Assembly (NCBI GenBank): GCA_947165805.1
Contig: CAMVBT010000195.1
Location: 1-5,158 of the forward strand
DNA: 5,158 nt
Source: an uncultured Clostridia bacterium
Lineage (GTDB): Bacteria; Bacillota; Clostridia; Oscillospirales; Ruminococcaceae
Reading direction: 5' to 3'
Part shown: positions 4,314 through 5,158 of the stretch, piece after piece
How the letters are laid out: every line of letters starts with the position of its first letter
Position numbering within the stretch: the first letter of the stretch is position 1
Made by a program: the position numbers and the translations under genes
The notes under the pieces: generated by a model
The model's database searches: none
Seen by the model: only the letters and a program-made list of their open reading frames with translations
Told to the model about the DNA's origin: nothing

Positions 4314-5158
4314 ATGGTACATTTCAGGTCGGTCTTCGCCTACATAATACTGATAGGCGTTGCGGTGCTCTATACCCTGTTCCTTGAGGGAGCGGGAGGC
4401 AGCTATCTTATCATAGCGCTCTCCGCTGCCGCTGTGATATCCGTCGGGATATGTCTGTACACAAAGACGGTGCTCACCGCGTCCATAGAGATCAGCGAGG
4501 ACGTGCTGAACAGGGGAGAGACGGTCACGGTCAGCCTTGTGCTGAACAAAACCGGTGTGCTCCCGTCGTCGTTCATAGACGCGGAGCTGTATTCGAGCTA
4601 CCATTTTACGGCATGCTCGGAGCAGAAGATACGCACCTCCGTGTTCGGCAGCGGCAGCGCTTATTTCAGCACGGTGTTCAAAGCCGGATTCTTCGGGAAG
4701 GGCAGGGTCGGCATAAGCTCGGTCACTGTGACGGATTATCTCGGGCTGGTGAGCTTCCGTGTCGATCTGCCGAAAACCATGGAGACCGTCAAGGTCTATC
4801 CGGATATCCCCGAGGTGGACAGGCGCGAGGGGCTCGCGAGGAGCCTTACCGACGCCGCGGCGTTCGACGAGAGCGAGGAAACGACGGCGTCCGTTTATGC
4901 AATAAACGGTATGCCCGGATATGAGCACCGCAAATACGAACCGGGCGACAGCCTGAAGCTGATAAACTGGAAGATATCCGCGAAACGCGGCGAGCTGTAT
5001 GTCCGCAGGCTCGAGGGAGCTTCGGGCGCGGAACAGACCTTCATACTCGACAAGGCGACTTCTCCGAACCCGGTGCTGCTTGAAGCACGCGCCGAGGAAC
5101 AGCTCGCGGTCGAGGGCATGCTGGCGCTGATGATGCAGTTTGCCAAGACCGAGCTCCC
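4314..5158 (+). CDS. DUF58 membrane protein (3' end missing)
   Basis: The frame is open from the ATG at 4314 to the window edge: 281 complete codons, no stop reached. Two hydrophobic segments at about residues 7-24 and 30-49 form an N-terminal membrane hairpin. A soluble beta-rich region follows. The DUF58 signature is at 202-229: GYEHRKYEPGD, then INWKISAKRGELYVR. The next residues enter the VWA-like fold typical of the C-terminal half (FILD at about 243-246). Full-length members are about 380-430 residues, so roughly a third is missing. The gene lies 9 nt after the MoxR stop and in the same frame. No good Shine-Dalgarno stands near 4314; GGCGGA at 4295-4300 is about 13 nt away. Translation may therefore depend on reinitiation after MoxR. 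DUF58 proteins are recurrent MoxR partners; their biochemical role is unresolved, with envelope functions usually proposed. Confidence 0.93.
   Translation, partial: MVHFRSVFAYIILIGVAVLYTLFLEGAGGSYLIIALSAAAVISVGICLYTKTVLTASIEISEDVLNRGETVTVSLVLNKTGVLPSSFIDAELYSSYHFTACSEQKIRTSVFGSGSAYFSTVFKAGFFGKGRVGISSVTVTDYLGLVSFRVDLPKTMETVKVYPDIPEVDRREGLARSLTDAAAFDESEETTASVYAINGMPGYEHRKYEPGDSLKLINWKISAKRGELYVRRLEGASGAEQTFILDKATSPNPVLLEARAEEQLAVEGMLALMMQFAKTEL

Noticed and set aside
4308..4928. Open frame of 206 codons on the minus strand
   Set aside because: It is antisense to the DUF58 gene, whose signature motifs make the sense reading certain.

Overview
The window looks like chromosomal DNA of a Gram-positive anaerobe of the Firmicutes, most plausibly a Ruminococcus-like member of the Oscillospiraceae. 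The reasons are a secreted protein with a C-terminal sortase-type sorting signal, near-consensus housekeeping promoters with an extended -10, Shine-Dalgarno sites of the GGAGG type, T-rich intrinsic terminators, and moderate GC with an AT-rich surface-protein segment. The genus is inference from style and family content. All genes I can support lie on the + strand.

Layout. (1) Positions 2-625: the 3' part of a gene for a TIM44-like domain protein that ends in a four-cysteine zinc ribbon, closed by a hairpin terminator at 631-668. (2) Positions 707-2896: a self-contained single-gene unit. It has a perfect TTGACA-17-TATAAT promoter, an approximately 80-nt leader that can fold, a 669-residue secreted and wall-anchored surface protein (822-2831), and a strong terminator. 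The protein has a signal peptide, a beta-rich N-terminal region, two InlB/Flg_new_2-type repeats, an Ig-like segment, a Thr-Pro linker, a membrane-proximal domain, an acidic stretch, and an NPHTG sorting signal. (3) From 2909 to the right edge: a new promoter drives an operon of a small tandem-CBS protein (2974-3384), a MoxR-family AAA+ ATPase (3381-4304) and a DUF58 membrane protein (4314 to the edge). The first pair overlaps by ATGA. The second pair is separated by only 9 nt.

How the genes fit together. MoxR plus DUF58 is a widespread pair, often followed by a transglutaminase-like membrane protein. It is thought to act in envelope-associated chaperone or assembly functions. The less usual element is the translationally coupled CBS-pair protein at the head of the operon. 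Both of its G-x-V-[ST]-x-x-D nucleotide-binding signatures are intact, so it could be an adenine-nucleotide sensor for the MoxR/DUF58 module. The surface protein and the TIM44-like protein are transcriptionally insulated from this operon by terminators and are probably only neighbours.

No RNA genes, mobile elements or CRISPR arrays were seen. No stretch longer than 300 bases lacks a gene. The two gaps (626-821 and 2832-2973) are filled by terminators, promoters and the leader.
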